NCBI GenBank assembly: GCA_910585765.1
Contig: CAJUES010000008.1
Coordinates: 21,347-85,346 of the forward strand
DNA from: an uncultured Lachnospiraceae bacterium
Lineage (GTDB): Bacteria; Bacillota; Clostridia; Lachnospirales; Lachnospiraceae
Direction: 5' to 3'
Length of the DNA stretch: 64,000 nucleotides
The notes beneath the pieces were generated by a model. It saw only the letters and a list, made by a program, of their open reading frames with translations. It did no database searches and was not told the origin of the DNA. This document shows positions 1 to 8,841 of the stretch, one piece after another; the first letter of the stretch is position 1; each line of letters opens with the position of its first letter. A program made the translations under genes and the position numbers.

Positions 1-1051
1 TGGAGAGGATCTCGCTGGTCAGTTTCTCTATCTGATCCACACTTTTGCTCTTGGCGATCGCATCATTCAGGGAAATCAGGATCTCCTCCGACTTTGCCCC
101 CGTTATCCTCGCACTGTTCTGGGCGGACTGCTGCATCGCATCTGCCCGCGCGTTCATATCGGTGCTGTACTCCGTGATGGCACTGCACTCCTCCGCCATA
201 TCCTGAACATCCTGTCTGACACTGTCCGCGTTCTCATTGATGTCGGACACATTGCTCGCCACCTCCTGTATGGTCGTGGACAGCTGCTGCGCCAGCGCGG
301 ACAGATCCGAGGCGCTCACCTTCGAGGCGCGCGTCCTTTTCAGGACTTCGCCCGTCATCAGGTTGATACGGCCGGAACTTTCCTTGATAGTCTTCAAAAT
401 GCTTTTGATCGGAACCACCACATACCTGGTGATCAGTTTCAGATCCGCAAACACGAGCAGAACACATATCAGCGCAGCGGCAGCGCCGACTGCGAGCGAG
501 ATCATGTATGTTGCGGCCAGATGATCCCTTGCCGCCGCTGTCTGCTCACTGATCGATGCGTCCAGCGCATCGATATCCGCCTCCATCGCATTGGCATACA
601 GGGCGACGTCCCCGTTTGCAAACCAGTACGCATCCTGTGTCTTGTGGCTTGCGCTGGCACAGACGAGAAAGACGAGCGCATGCCGAAACGAATCGTAATC
701 CGACAACAGCGTTTCATACTGTGCACGGTCCTGCGGCATCACATACTGCTCAAATCCCCGAAGCATCTCCTCGAGCAGCGCCTCCTCCTCCTTGATCTGC
801 CCGACAAGCGTCGTCATCGTGCCGTAGTCCGTGGCGACGATGTGGCTCAGCGCCATCTTATGTATGTTCATGGAAGACTGACAGATTTCTGCCAGCCTGC
901 TCTTGCCGTCCATATAGTTGTCTGCGATATTGGCAGCGCTCATATTTACATTGCGGATATTGATGATCGAGAGGATGTTGGACAAAACAGCCACAATCCC
1001 CAGAAGGGCGATCGGGATGATCAAACGATGTTTCAAACTGATATTTTTCAT
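1..1051 (-). CDS. Methyl-accepting chemotaxis protein (3' part beyond window)
   Basis: Membrane chemoreceptor that passes ligand binding to CheA/CheW. The gene reads leftward off the window edge, so about 350 residues are visible and the signalling hairpin tip is missing. An N-terminal membrane segment (about residues 10-30) is followed by an extracytoplasmic helical region of about 150 residues resembling the four-helix-bundle MCP sensor. A second membrane segment lies near residues 185-205, then a HAMP-like stretch starting around PIKSILKTIKE and a methylation-helix coiled coil. The ATG at 1051 has AAAGGAG upstream at good spacing. It starts 52 bp after the binding lipoprotein gene, so the two probably share a transcript, suggesting that the receptor may read that protein's ligand (inference). 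Confidence 0.9.
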   Translation of the reverse strand, partial: MKNISLKHRLIIPIALLGIVAVLSNILSIINIRNVNMSAANIADNYMDGKSRLAEICQSSMNIHKMALSHIVATDYGTMTTLVGQIKEEEALLEEMLRGFEQYVMPQDRAQYETLLSDYDSFRHALVFLVCASASHKTQDAYWFANGDVALYANAMEADIDALDASISEQTAAARDHLAATYMISLAVGAAAALICVLLVFADLKLITRYVVVPIKSILKTIKESSGRINLMTGEVLKRTRASKVSASDLSALAQQLSTTIQEVASNVSDINENADSVRQDVQDMAEECSAITEYSTDMNARADAMQQSAQNSARITGAKSEEILISLNDAIAKSKSVDQIEKLTSEILS

Positions 1052-1103
1052 CACTTCTGGTACTCCTTTACTAAATGTCAGCTTTTCGGAATCTCCGTCA
1101 ACG

Positions 1104-2345
1104 CTACGGGGCTATGATCCCCTCGACCATCGTGTCCAGATGATCCTGAAGACTCTTTCCTGACGGGTTTCCCGCCAGGATCTCCGCGGTAAATGCCGCG
1201 ACCGGATCCCAGTAATTTCCCCCGACGCGCTGGATATACGAAAATTCCGACTGTTCGAGCAGAGCGGCGATCGCCGGAGCGCTCTGTACTTCCTCGGAGG
1301 ATGCCGCAACGATGTTGGACGGCCCCTGTCCGCGCTGCGCAAAGCGCAGTTTCTGATTCTCCTCGCTTGTGATCCACTCCGCCAGCCTCGCCGCCCACAT
1401 TTTGTGCGCTGAGTAGGAATTGACCCCTATCAGTTTATAGCCGGAGAACGATGCCATCTGAACCTCCTGCCCGCCGCACGTGTACGTCGGCAGTTTCGAT
1501 GCCCCATAACCACTGCCCCAGGCTTCCTCCACGGCGACCGCATTCCACACGCCGTTGACGCCCGCAATGATCGTCCCGTCCTGCACGCCCGCAAGAAATC
1601 CGGCGTCATCTGTGCTGATAAAGCCCGGATGCCCCGCTATGTCAAGCATGGCCTGCGCCACGTCCGTTCCCTTGATCTTTCCCTCTGTGCTGTTCCATGT
1701 GCAGTAATTGGTGATCCCGTCAGGGTTCAGTCCGACTGTCAGCCCCGTATTTCCAAACAGCGAATACACATACCAGCCGGAGGACCATTCCATCGAGACT
1801 TTCTTGCCGTGCTCCGCGGCAATATCCAGCATCCGATCCAGGGATCTGATATCCTCCTGGGTGAAGTACTCTTTGTCATAGTAGAGAAAATACCCGTTAT
1901 CCGCTGTCAGCGGCAGGGCATAGAGCGTATCGTCGACGGACGCTGCAGCCACCGCCTCCGGCAGATTCGACTGCCGCACAGATTCTGCGTTTTCCACAGG
2001 ATCCAGGGCGCCCGCGGCGACCAGTGTGTTTAGCTGGTCATCCGCAAAGGCAAAGACATCCGCGCCGTTCTCCAGGTCCCCCATCAGTGCGTTGGTACAG
2101 CTGCTCTCGCTCTGGGGCTGAAACGTGATCGCAAAATCAGCCTGTCCGCTGTACGCTTCCTCAAATTTGTCGATGATCTGCCGAAGCAGTTCCTCATCCT
2201 CCGCCGCTCCCCATACCGTCAGATTGACCGTATCAAAGTCAGGCGTCTGCACTTCCTCCAAAGGGACTGGATCGTTTTTTTGGCATCCAGACAATAATAC
2301 GGTCAGTAAAAGCATCGGGAACATTATTTTGTTTTTTATTTTCAT
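1104..2345 (-). CDS. Extracellular solute-binding lipoprotein (family 1, sugar-type)
   Basis: Lipid-anchored substrate-binding protein of 413 residues, usual for the family. The signal peptide ends in the lipobox LLSGC (Cys21). The body has typical binding-protein features such as GADVFAFADDQLN and a C-terminal NYWDPVAAFTAEIL region. An ATG 12 bp upstream exists, but GGAGAAGG lies directly before the ATG at 2345, so that start is chosen. No permease or ATPase gene is adjacent; the next gene downstream is a chemoreceptor, so it may serve as a ligand sensor rather than, or as well as, part of an importer (inference). A sigma-A-like promoter lies upstream. Confidence 0.9.
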   Translation of the reverse strand: MKIKNKIMFPMLLLTVLLSGCQKNDPVPLEEVQTPDFDTVNLTVWGAAEDEELLRQIIDKFEEAYSGQADFAITFQPQSESSCTNALMGDLENGADVFAFADDQLNTLVAAGALDPVENAESVRQSNLPEAVAAASVDDTLYALPLTADNGYFLYYDKEYFTQEDIRSLDRMLDIAAEHGKKVSMEWSSGWYVYSLFGNTGLTVGLNPDGITNYCTWNSTEGKIKGTDVAQAMLDIAGHPGFISTDDAGFLAGVQDGTIIAGVNGVWNAVAVEEAWGSGYGASKLPTYTCGGQEVQMASFSGYKLIGVNSYSAHKMWAARLAEWITSEENQKLRFAQRGQGPSNIVAASSEEVQSAPAIAALLEQSEFSYIQRVGGNYWDPVAAFTAEILAGNPSGKSLQDHLDTMVEGIIAP

Positions 2346-2376
2346 GACCTTCTCCATAAAAAATAAATTTTTCTAT

Positions 2377-2405
2377 ATCATATCATTTTATGAAGATTTT
2401 TGCAA
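2377..2405 (-). promoter_or_regulatory. Predicted sigma-A promoter for binding protein-MCP pair
   Basis: On the minus strand TTGCAA (2405-2400) and TATGAT (2382-2377) are separated by 17 bp, about 30 bp before the lipoprotein start codon. Confidence 0.5.
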
Positions 2406-2696
2406 TTATTATCAGCGTGCGGCAACACTGGACGACCACATTCCCAGTCACAGTGCTATCCCATTCCCGGAGCGCACAATCGTCCTTCTGCCCGTCAATG
2501 AATCTCCCCTGTAAGACATGTACAAAAAAGACAGAATCAACCAATATGATCTATCGGTCAATTCTGCCCCTGCTAATCCTTTAACTCCCCATTCACTTTG
2601 ACGCATGCTTTACCTTGCATTATCAAGTCCGACGGCGAATACTATCAATATTCTCTTTATCGTAATTTTCTTTGGATAACTCATAATTAATTTTTT
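2406..2696. other. Intergenic region
   Basis: No convincing gene. It holds the terminator of the XRE-MATE transcript near 2531-2566 and AT-rich sequence just beyond the MATE stop codon. A short open frame around 2390-2584 lacks a ribosome site and protein-like composition. Confidence 0.5.
2531..2566 (-). terminator. Intrinsic terminator after MATE gene
   Basis: Read on the minus strand, CAGAATTGACC pairs with GGTTGATTCTG (two mismatches inside the stem) and is followed by TTTTTT. Confidence 0.6.
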
Positions 2697-4046
2697 CTAC
2701 AAGACGCCTGTTCTGATCTTTTTCATATCCATCCGATATGTGATAAAGAGGACCGCATCCGCAAACAGCCACGCTGACACCTCGCCCCAGAATATCCCCT
2801 CATACCCGATCAGCCTTGTCAGCACCGTCGCGCACAGCAGCCGCATCGCAAGCTGCGCAAAGCTCGATATCATCGGGACAACCGTGTTGTTGATGCCCTG
2901 CAGTACAGCCCTCAGAATGTACAGGATATACAAAAACGGGAAAAAGACTGCCAGTATTTTCAGGAATTCAAATCCGTATCCCAGCACCGCCTCCATCATA
3001 TCCGAAGTGTCGATAAACAGCTGCAAAATACTCCTGCCGCCAATCGCCATAATCCCGGAGCATACCAGAGAGACCGCGACGCCCATGACCACACTCGCAT
3101 GAACACCCTGCCTGATCCGGTCCGTCCTGTCCGCCCCGTAGTTTTGCGAGACGTACGCTGCCGCCGCCATGCCAAAGGAGGACGCCGCGATCTCCAGCAG
3201 CCCGTACAGTTTTACTGCCGCCGTATATCCCGCGAGAAAAGTGATATCATACTGGTTGATCCTGTTGACGACGATCAGCCCCCCGACCGAAGTGATAAAA
3301 CTCTGCATTGCCATGGGAAGTCCCATCCGGAACAGCCTCGCCGCAGCCGTCCTGTCATTTGCCGTAGTCGCTCTGTCATACACGGTCTGTCTCTGGTCAT
3401 GATAAAAGAAATATCCACAGATCAGCATGACCACAAATTCCGAGAGGATCGTTCCAAGCGCGGCGCCCGCGATCCCAAATTCCAGCACATTCACAAACAG
3501 GATATCCAAAAAAATATTGCAAAGCGATGAGACGGTCATCGCCAGCAGCGGAACGCGGCTGTTCCCCCGGCTTCTCAATGCCCCCGAAAACAGCTGGTAA
3601 AACGCCAGAAACGGGATCCCCAGAAAGATCGTGTCCACGTACACCTTTGCCATCGGATAGACTTCGTCCTTTGTGCCAAGCATTTTCAATATACTCCCTG
3701 ATATCATCAGAAAAACCGCTGTCAGCACGACTGCCATGACAAGGCAGATCTTTTTGGCAGTTTGATAATAAATACCGAAGCGCTCCTCGTTTTTTTCTCC
3801 AAAACAGTTTCCTAACAGGATCGAAAATCCCTGAACCAGTCCGATCGCCAGCCCGTTCACCATAAAGATCAGCCACTCCGTCCCGCCGACCGCCGCAAGC
3901 CCCAGCGCGCCGATCTTTTTCCCGATGATGACGGTATCTGCAAATGTGTACAGCTGCTGGAACAGGTTTCCCGTGACCAGTGAAAAGGAAAAAGTCCCGA
4001 TCAGTACAAACGGATTGCCAACTGTCATATCTGTATCTTTTGCCAT
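2697..4046 (-). CDS. MATE family efflux transporter
   Basis: Cation-coupled multidrug/toxin exporter in the cytoplasmic membrane. Its 449 residues and about 12 predicted membrane segments match the MATE family. The N-terminal GNLFQQLYTFADTVIIGK and the VGGTEWLIFMVNG region correspond to the usual first helices. The ATG at 4046 is preceded by GGAGGGGAG. It lies 54 bp downstream of an XRE-type regulator in the same direction, so a small two-gene operon with a local regulator is likely. The substrate cannot be told from sequence. Two other MATE genes are in this window. Confidence 0.92.
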   Translation of the reverse strand: MAKDTDMTVGNPFVLIGTFSFSLVTGNLFQQLYTFADTVIIGKKIGALGLAAVGGTEWLIFMVNGLAIGLVQGFSILLGNCFGEKNEERFGIYYQTAKKICLVMAVVLTAVFLMISGSILKMLGTKDEVYPMAKVYVDTIFLGIPFLAFYQLFSGALRSRGNSRVPLLAMTVSSLCNIFLDILFVNVLEFGIAGAALGTILSEFVVMLICGYFFYHDQRQTVYDRATTANDRTAAARLFRMGLPMAMQSFITSVGGLIVVNRINQYDITFLAGYTAAVKLYGLLEIAASSFGMAAAAYVSQNYGADRTDRIRQGVHASVVMGVAVSLVCSGIMAIGGRSILQLFIDTSDMMEAVLGYGFEFLKILAVFFPFLYILYILRAVLQGINNTVVPMISSFAQLAMRLLCATVLTRLIGYEGIFWGEVSAWLFADAVLFITYRMDMKKIRTGVL

Positions 4047-4100
4047 GTCAAATCTCCCCTCCGAACACCTTCTCCGGAACCTCCTGCGTCATACCTTTGG

Positions 4101-4625
4101 TCATTTTTTTCTGCTCTTGACAAAATAACACAGAAACAAAACCACTCCAACCGCGCCTGACAAGACTGCCGGGATCAGCAGACGTGTGTAATCTACGGGC
4201 GCCGCGTCGTACTGTCCTGTGACAATATACCTGTACAGTATATAACTCAGACTAAGTGTTGTGCTCTCCAGCATCCTCTCAAAAGCTGCGATCATAATAC
4301 TGATCGCTACAAACAGCAGTCCACTGCATAACAGCAGATTCATCTTTCTGTTGTGGGCATTGATGCGCATCATGTCCTCCAGTGTGATCTGTGTACTCTT
4401 TTGCATGTTGTTCTCCTCCACGTGACTTTCCTCCTCCAATAATAATTCTTCCAGAGAAGTATGAAACAGACTGGAGATCTTTACCACGCTCTCCACATCC
4501 GGCATGCTGGTCCCATTTTCCCATTTGGATAATGTAGCACGGGAAATACTCAGCTTGCCTGCCAGCTGTTCCTGTGTCATGCCGGACAGTTTCCTCAATT
4601 GATAGATCTTCTTTCCTAATTCCAT
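4101..4625 (-). CDS. XRE-family regulator with C-terminal membrane segments
   Basis: 174-residue regulator. Residues 1-60 form a helix-turn-helix of the Cro/CI type (GMTQEQLAGKLSISRATLSK, then WENGTSMPDVE). A linker is followed by two hydrophobic stretches (about 94-112 and 145-165), so the DNA-binding head appears membrane tethered. The ATG at 4625 is chosen because GGAAGGAGA lies 9 bp upstream; longer frames start without one. The MATE exporter follows after 54 bp and is the likely target, with membrane state or an exported compound as the possible signal (inference). Confidence 0.88.
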   Translation of the reverse strand: MELGKKIYQLRKLSGMTQEQLAGKLSISRATLSKWENGTSMPDVESVVKISSLFHTSLEELLLEEESHVEENNMQKSTQITLEDMMRINAHNRKMNLLLCSGLLFVAISIMIAAFERMLESTTLSLSYILYRYIVTGQYDAAPVDYTRLLIPAVLSGAVGVVLFLCYFVKSRKK

Positions 4626-4839
4626 ATCGCAGTTCTCCTTCCGTGCCCTCATTATAACCCAAACTGCCATGCCCCGTAAAGTAACGATCGTTGACATTCG
4701 CGCTACGGATGTTGACAAACCTTATATTACCGCCACATTCATCGCCGTGTACTCCCTGACACATCCGCGAAACCCTCTCCCCAGCCGACACACATGCAAA
4801 CCGTCCCCGCATCCAGCTTCCACGCCATGCAACACAAAA

Positions 4840-4877
4840 GCACCCGGACAGGATCTATCCCGATCCCATCCGGGTGC
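4840..4877 (-). terminator. Intrinsic terminator after hypothetical gene
   Basis: The 8-bp stem GCACCCGG/CCGGGTGC has TTTTG following on the minus strand, just beyond the stop codon at 4892. Confidence 0.65.
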
Positions 4878-4891
4878 CGCGGATAACCGTC

Positions 4892-5476
4892 TCAATGGGT
4901 CAGAAAATCCCAGAACGGCTTATATTCCAGATACCCCTCGATGTTTCCTGCCTGGTACTGCGTCTGCATGGCGTCCGCCAGGGCACCCACCCAGTCTGTC
5001 CTGCAAAACAGGTCTTCATAACTTCTGTCGGTCGAACCATGCTGATTTGCCGACGACTGCCAGAATGAAGTCTCTGCGCTCGGACAGTCCCCGCTCGCTG
5101 ACAGATAGCTCGTGTACGCAAACATATCAATATAATCGCTGTCTCGCGGATCGACCTCGGACACATCGACCATGCGCTCCGTCACGTTTCCGTCCTTGTC
5201 CCACACCTTCGCCTTGTACACCGGGTTTGCCGGATCGAAATCTTTCGGTTTATAGACAGTGATCGAGTGATCTCTGCCGCACATTGCACCGACTACTTCT
5301 CCGTCCTCATCATTTGAGATGTGCAGCTCAAATGCACCGCCGGACATTTCCGACCGCTGCAGCGTCTCATGGATCTGCCCCGCGCTGTCTGCACGCGCTG
5401 CACTCTTTGTTTCCCTCCTGGTTTGATAGAAACCCGCCGCCGGATATCCAAATGTCCCAATCCCACCGATACTCAT
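4892..5476 (-). CDS. Conserved-looking hypothetical protein
   Basis: 194 residues with no domain I can name. It begins MSIGGIGTFGYPAAG, has no hydrophobic segment or signal peptide, and is acidic and polar in the middle (VYKPKDFDPANPVYKAKVWD). It ends in an aromatic-rich tail (GYLEYKPFWDFLTH). The ATG at 5476 has GGAGGA 9 bp upstream; a more upstream start overlaps that ribosome site and is rejected. It lies 144 bp downstream of the LytTR regulator and has its own terminator. Glycine-rich N-termini of this kind are sometimes seen in proteins exported without a signal peptide, but nothing here proves export. Confidence 0.75.
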   Translation of the reverse strand: MSIGGIGTFGYPAAGFYQTRRETKSAARADSAGQIHETLQRSEMSGGAFELHISNDEDGEVVGAMCGRDHSITVYKPKDFDPANPVYKAKVWDKDGNVTERMVDVSEVDPRDSDYIDMFAYTSYLSASGDCPSAETSFWQSSANQHGSTDRSYEDLFCRTDWVGALADAMQTQYQAGNIEGYLEYKPFWDFLTH

Positions 5477-5620
5477 CACTTCAATCCTCCTCATTCTTTT
5501 TGCTGCCGCCCGGAAACAGATATCAAAAACATTCCAGACAGCCGAGCATTTTCCCGGCGGTCCCTCTGTCAGTCAGAACCGCCCATGTCCCCTTTTTTGC
5601 AAGTCCGGACATACACTGTG

Positions 5621-5995
5621 TCACACACTCGACACGCCGCCATCCTGCAGATAGCACTTATATGCTCTCACAAACTCACTGTATTTTTTCTTCGCCACAT
5701 AGACCTGGTCGCCGTTTGTGAGGGTTACATTGTCCTTGCCGTATTCCGTGATATACGCCATGTTCACGAGGTAGGCGCGATGGCACCGGTAAAAGCTCTC
5801 CCCGAGCTGTCCCTCGAGCTCCTCCATCGTCGCATAGATCTCTATGCTCTCGAGAGCTCCCACTGTGTGGATCTCCACTTTTTTCGCCCTGCTCTCAATA
5901 TACAGGATCTCCCCCTGGTCGAGCATGAGCTTTTTTGACTTGATAAACAATCCCCTCCTTGCCTCATTTTTGTTGTCGCTGGCAGTCATGTTCAA
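5621..5995 (-). CDS. Stand-alone LytTR DNA-binding domain protein
   Basis: 124 residues, almost entirely one LytTR domain: GEILYIESRAKKVEIHT, then FYRCHRAYLVNMAYITEY and NGDQVYVAKKKYSEF are its typical blocks. There is no receiver domain, so it is not a classical two-component regulator. GGGAGG sits 9 bp before a TTG at 5995 and 15 bp before an ATG at 5989, so the TTG is the better start; only two residues differ. LytTR proteins bind pairs of short direct repeats, and the 11-bp repeat array about 155 bp upstream is a candidate autoregulatory target (inference). Confidence 0.88.
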   Translation of the reverse strand: MNMTASDNKNEARRGLFIKSKKLMLDQGEILYIESRAKKVEIHTVGALESIEIYATMEELEGQLGESFYRCHRAYLVNMAYITEYGKDNVTLTNGDQVYVAKKKYSEFVRAYKCYLQDGGVSSV

Positions 5996-6149
5996 TATCT
6001 ACCACCTCCCCCGCAGTATCAATATTTCATATAACAATTCTTTGCCCGAACGGCAAAATAGCTATATTGTTTATTATATCGGTAAAATTCTGTTATTTTT
6101 CAGATAAATGGAACGAAATGACTACTTTTTGGGAATGAAAGGACAATAC

Positions 6150-6226
6150 ACATTCTTCCACATTGAATTCACATCAAATTCACATCGAATTCACATACTT
6201 ATCCACATGTTATCCACAATATGTGA
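6150..6226. repeat. 11-bp tandem repeat array with two DnaA-box-like motifs
   Basis: Three direct copies of an 11-mer with core AATTCACAT run from about 6165 to 6197. They are followed in near phase by two copies of TTATCCACA (6199-6207 and 6210-6218), the textbook DnaA-box sequence, 11 bp apart. A fourth, weaker copy (TTCCACATTG) precedes the array. The spacing of one helical turn would place bound proteins on one face of the DNA. The array lies upstream of the LytTR gene. Seen directly; the function is unknown. Confidence 0.6.
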
Positions 6227-6318
6227 ACAAATCATTACATTTAGAAGACAAAACCACACGAACAAGCGGTTCCAGACCCTAAAGAACCACTTCCTATACA
6301 GTACCGCCCACGAGCAGG

Positions 6319-6500
6319 AGCGCCTTCGGAGCCCTGAAAATCCTGCAGTCTGACCTGATCTACGGATTTTGCTATACGCAGCTCTCCGACGTGGAGCAGG
6401 AGACAACGGTCTGCCCACCTACGACCGCATCCCCAAATGCGATCCCGCAAAGATCCGGGAGATCAACTCCCGTTACCGCCACAATATCGTGAGCCGCTGA
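6319..6500 (+). pseudogene. 3' remnant of a GH2 beta-galactosidase gene
   Basis: Translation gives ILQSDLIYGFCYTQLSDVEQ in one frame, the highly conserved C-terminal region of glycoside hydrolase family 2 enzymes. Reading continues only after a shift of one base as NGLPTYDRIPKCDPAKIREI and ends at TGA 6498-6500. The expected residue between VEQE and NGL is reduced to two bases, so a one-base deletion is visible. No catalytic region, start codon or ribosome site remains upstream. It is a decayed fragment left after loss of most of a lactase-type gene. Confidence 0.85.
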
Positions 6501-6590
6501 ATCTCTCCGATCCCGCGGCTCGAAATCATACCGGCAGCAGTCCAGCGTCCACGCACCTGTCTCTGTGCCAAAATACATACAGCAGTTCCG

Positions 6591-6621
6591 CAGGGACTTT
6601 GCAGTTACCGCAAAGTCCCTG
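6591..6621. repeat. Perfect 12-bp inverted repeat
   Basis: CAGGGACTTTGC and GCAAAGTCCCTG flank a 7-nt loop. There is no T-run on either side, so it is not a standard intrinsic terminator, although it lies 34 bp beyond the stop of the BceB-like gene and could still end or stabilise that transcript. Confidence 0.6.
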
Positions 6622-6654
6622 AAATATCATTAATATCATTGTGGTCGAGGGGTT

Positions 6655-8841
6655 TTAGTCCCCCCTGTTGACAATACCATAATACGTTCTCGAAGTCATC
6701 CCGTACACCAGCGAGTAGACCATTGCAAACAAAAGATACGTGATCACCATCACCCTGATCATCAGCGGCTTATTGTCCGCGATCACCATCTTCTGCATCA
6801 TATAAACAATGTTGGATGTAAAGACCAGGTGTACTCCCGCGACGAGCAGCGGCAGGGCAAACACGGTAAGCATCTGTGAGTTGATGCTGCTTTTGATCTC
6901 CTTTTGGGTCATGCCGACCTTACGCATGATGGAAAAACGCCTCTGGTCCTCATAGCCTTCCGATATCTGTTTGTAGTACATGATGAGCGCCGTCACCGCG
7001 ATAAACACGCTGTCCATGACCACTGCGATGAACAGCACCGCGCCTGCGAGCGCATAGTAGTTCTCCCCTCTCTCCAGCTTTAGAAAGCACATCGTCTTCT
7101 CCGTATCCGCTGCCTCCGACTCCGCCCTGATGTGAGCCTGCACCTGATCATAGATCGCATACAGCGCTTCCTCCGAAGCTGACAGATTCCAATAATACTC
7201 CCAGTCATACGCCATATAGTTTTTCTGTGCATAGCGCATAGAACCTTCCTCCCCGCCCATGAAATCATACAGATCCGAAACGACCAGGAACACATTCCTG
7301 CAGCCGTGGGCGGTGATGCGGTCGTCCCTCGTCCTGTCGTTATCTAAACTTATGCTTGCATCTGTCATTTTCGGAACTGCCTTTGCCGCGGGATTCACGT
7401 TTAATCCCGCACCACTGTCATTCAACACGATCCGGTCCGCCTGATACTCCCCTTTTTCCAGTATGACAAAGACTTCATCGTCGCCGAGTTTTTCGGTCGT
7501 CCCGCACAGCCTGTTATATGCCTCCAGGGACAGCACATGCAGCCAGACGATCTCCTCATTGCCCTCTGTCCATCCGGGGTACTGTCCCGATCCCGGCGTA
7601 AACCAGGTATCGCGCATATCCCTGCCAAGGTCAAGGCGCCCGTCGACAAACATCGCCAGCATATTGGCAAAATACACGGCACAGCCCTCCCCGCCGACAC
7701 CTGCCTGCGCCTGCATGAAACTTCCCTGCTCCGCAGACTGCCCGGCATCGCTCTGGACAGAACCCATAACAGAACTTATGATCGCATCGATCCCCGCCCG
7801 ATATCCCTCTGTGCAGGTTCCTTCTGCCAGCTCATTTCCGATCTTTTCCGGCGGAATCTCCACGCGGACGCTCAGATCATACGGATATGTCCTCTGCAGC
7901 ACTTCCATGGAGCCCGCATAAAAGGAGACCGAAAAAGAACACGCTACCAGCACGAGCGTCACCAGGACACAGATCGCTGCAAGGCTCGCCCCGCTGCGCT
8001 TCATGCGGTAAGCCATCGTGGATATGGTGACAAAATGCGATGTCTGATAATAATATGTTTTCCTGTTCTGCAGTATCCTGCACAGCACAACAAAAGCGCA
8101 GATGAACAGCAGAAAGGTTCCGGCGATGAGCAGGACAACCGTCACAAAGATCTGCGCAAGCTGGTACTCCACCGCCGTCACATCCGCCGCTGCACAGTAG
8201 CCTGCCCCGATCAGGACAAAACTCAGCACCGTCAGGAACATACGGCTTTTCGGCGGACGCTCCCCCTGCGAATCGCTGTGAAGCAGTTCGATCGGATTGT
8301 TCGCGTGTATCTGCCACAGCGCGTTCGCCAGGATCATCAGATAGATGACTGCAAATACCACCAGGACGACAAGTGCCCCCTTCCAGTCGACATAGATGCT
8401 GTAATCGACCTGCCTGCCCATGATATTGACAAGCACCAGCTCCGCGATCTTGGAGAACAGAAATCCAACAAAGGTCCCGATCACGACGACGATCCCGTAG
8501 GAGATCACCGTCTCCCGGAACAGGACGGAAGCGATATTGCGCTTGTTCATTCCAAGGATATTGTACAGTCCCAGCTCTCTCTTCCGTTTCCTGATCAGGG
8601 ACGCGTTGGTGTAGAACAAAAAAGGAATGGAAAACAGGCCGACCGCCCCCTCCCCGATATAAAACAAATACGGCAGCACTGCCTTCCCCGGCAGCGTGTG
8701 CACTACCTCCGACGTCGCCAGGAAGTGAAAGATATAGAACACCATAACCATCACGATACCTGAGAGAAAATAGGGATAGTACAGCTGCCTGTTTTTCTGA
8801 ATGCCCGTCCACGCGAGCCTGGTGTAAAAACCTCTGGTCAT
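6655..8841 (-). CDS. BceB-like FtsX-type ABC transporter permease
   Basis: Membrane subunit of a peptide-antibiotic sensing/resistance ABC transporter. Its 728 residues fit the BceB family, which is about 650-670 or slightly longer. FtsX-type membrane helices are seen at the N-terminus, a large external loop lies near residues 315-600 between membrane segments, and three helices close the protein. That loop is the known site of peptide recognition in the family. AGGAGG lies before the ATG at 8841, whose A overlaps the TGA of the ATPase gene (TGATG), a translational-coupling arrangement. It completes a regulator-kinase-ATPase-permease set. Confidence 0.93.
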   Translation of the reverse strand: MTRGFYTRLAWTGIQKNRQLYYPYFLSGIVMVMVFYIFHFLATSEVVHTLPGKAVLPYLFYIGEGAVGLFSIPFLFYTNASLIRKRKRELGLYNILGMNKRNIASVLFRETVISYGIVVVIGTFVGFLFSKIAELVLVNIMGRQVDYSIYVDWKGALVVLVVFAVIYLMILANALWQIHANNPIELLHSDSQGERPPKSRMFLTVLSFVLIGAGYCAAADVTAVEYQLAQIFVTVVLLIAGTFLLFICAFVVLCRILQNRKTYYYQTSHFVTISTMAYRMKRSGASLAAICVLVTLVLVACSFSVSFYAGSMEVLQRTYPYDLSVRVEIPPEKIGNELAEGTCTEGYRAGIDAIISSVMGSVQSDAGQSAEQGSFMQAQAGVGGEGCAVYFANMLAMFVDGRLDLGRDMRDTWFTPGSGQYPGWTEGNEEIVWLHVLSLEAYNRLCGTTEKLGDDEVFVILEKGEYQADRIVLNDSGAGLNVNPAAKAVPKMTDASISLDNDRTRDDRITAHGCRNVFLVVSDLYDFMGGEEGSMRYAQKNYMAYDWEYYWNLSASEEALYAIYDQVQAHIRAESEAADTEKTMCFLKLERGENYYALAGAVLFIAVVMDSVFIAVTALIMYYKQISEGYEDQRRFSIMRKVGMTQKEIKSSINSQMLTVFALPLLVAGVHLVFTSNIVYMMQKMVIADNKPLMIRVMVITYLLFAMVYSLVYGMTSRTYYGIVNRGD

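Noticed and set aside
6199..6218. Chromosomal replication origin
   Set aside because: Two DnaA-box motifs alone; no dnaA, dnaN, gidA or other origin genes and no AT-rich unwinding region with many boxes.
7537..8763. Long open frame on the plus strand opposite the BceB-like permease
   Set aside because: No ribosome site, His/Arg/Gln-rich text typical of an antisense shadow of a GC-rich membrane protein, and the permease on the other strand is certain.
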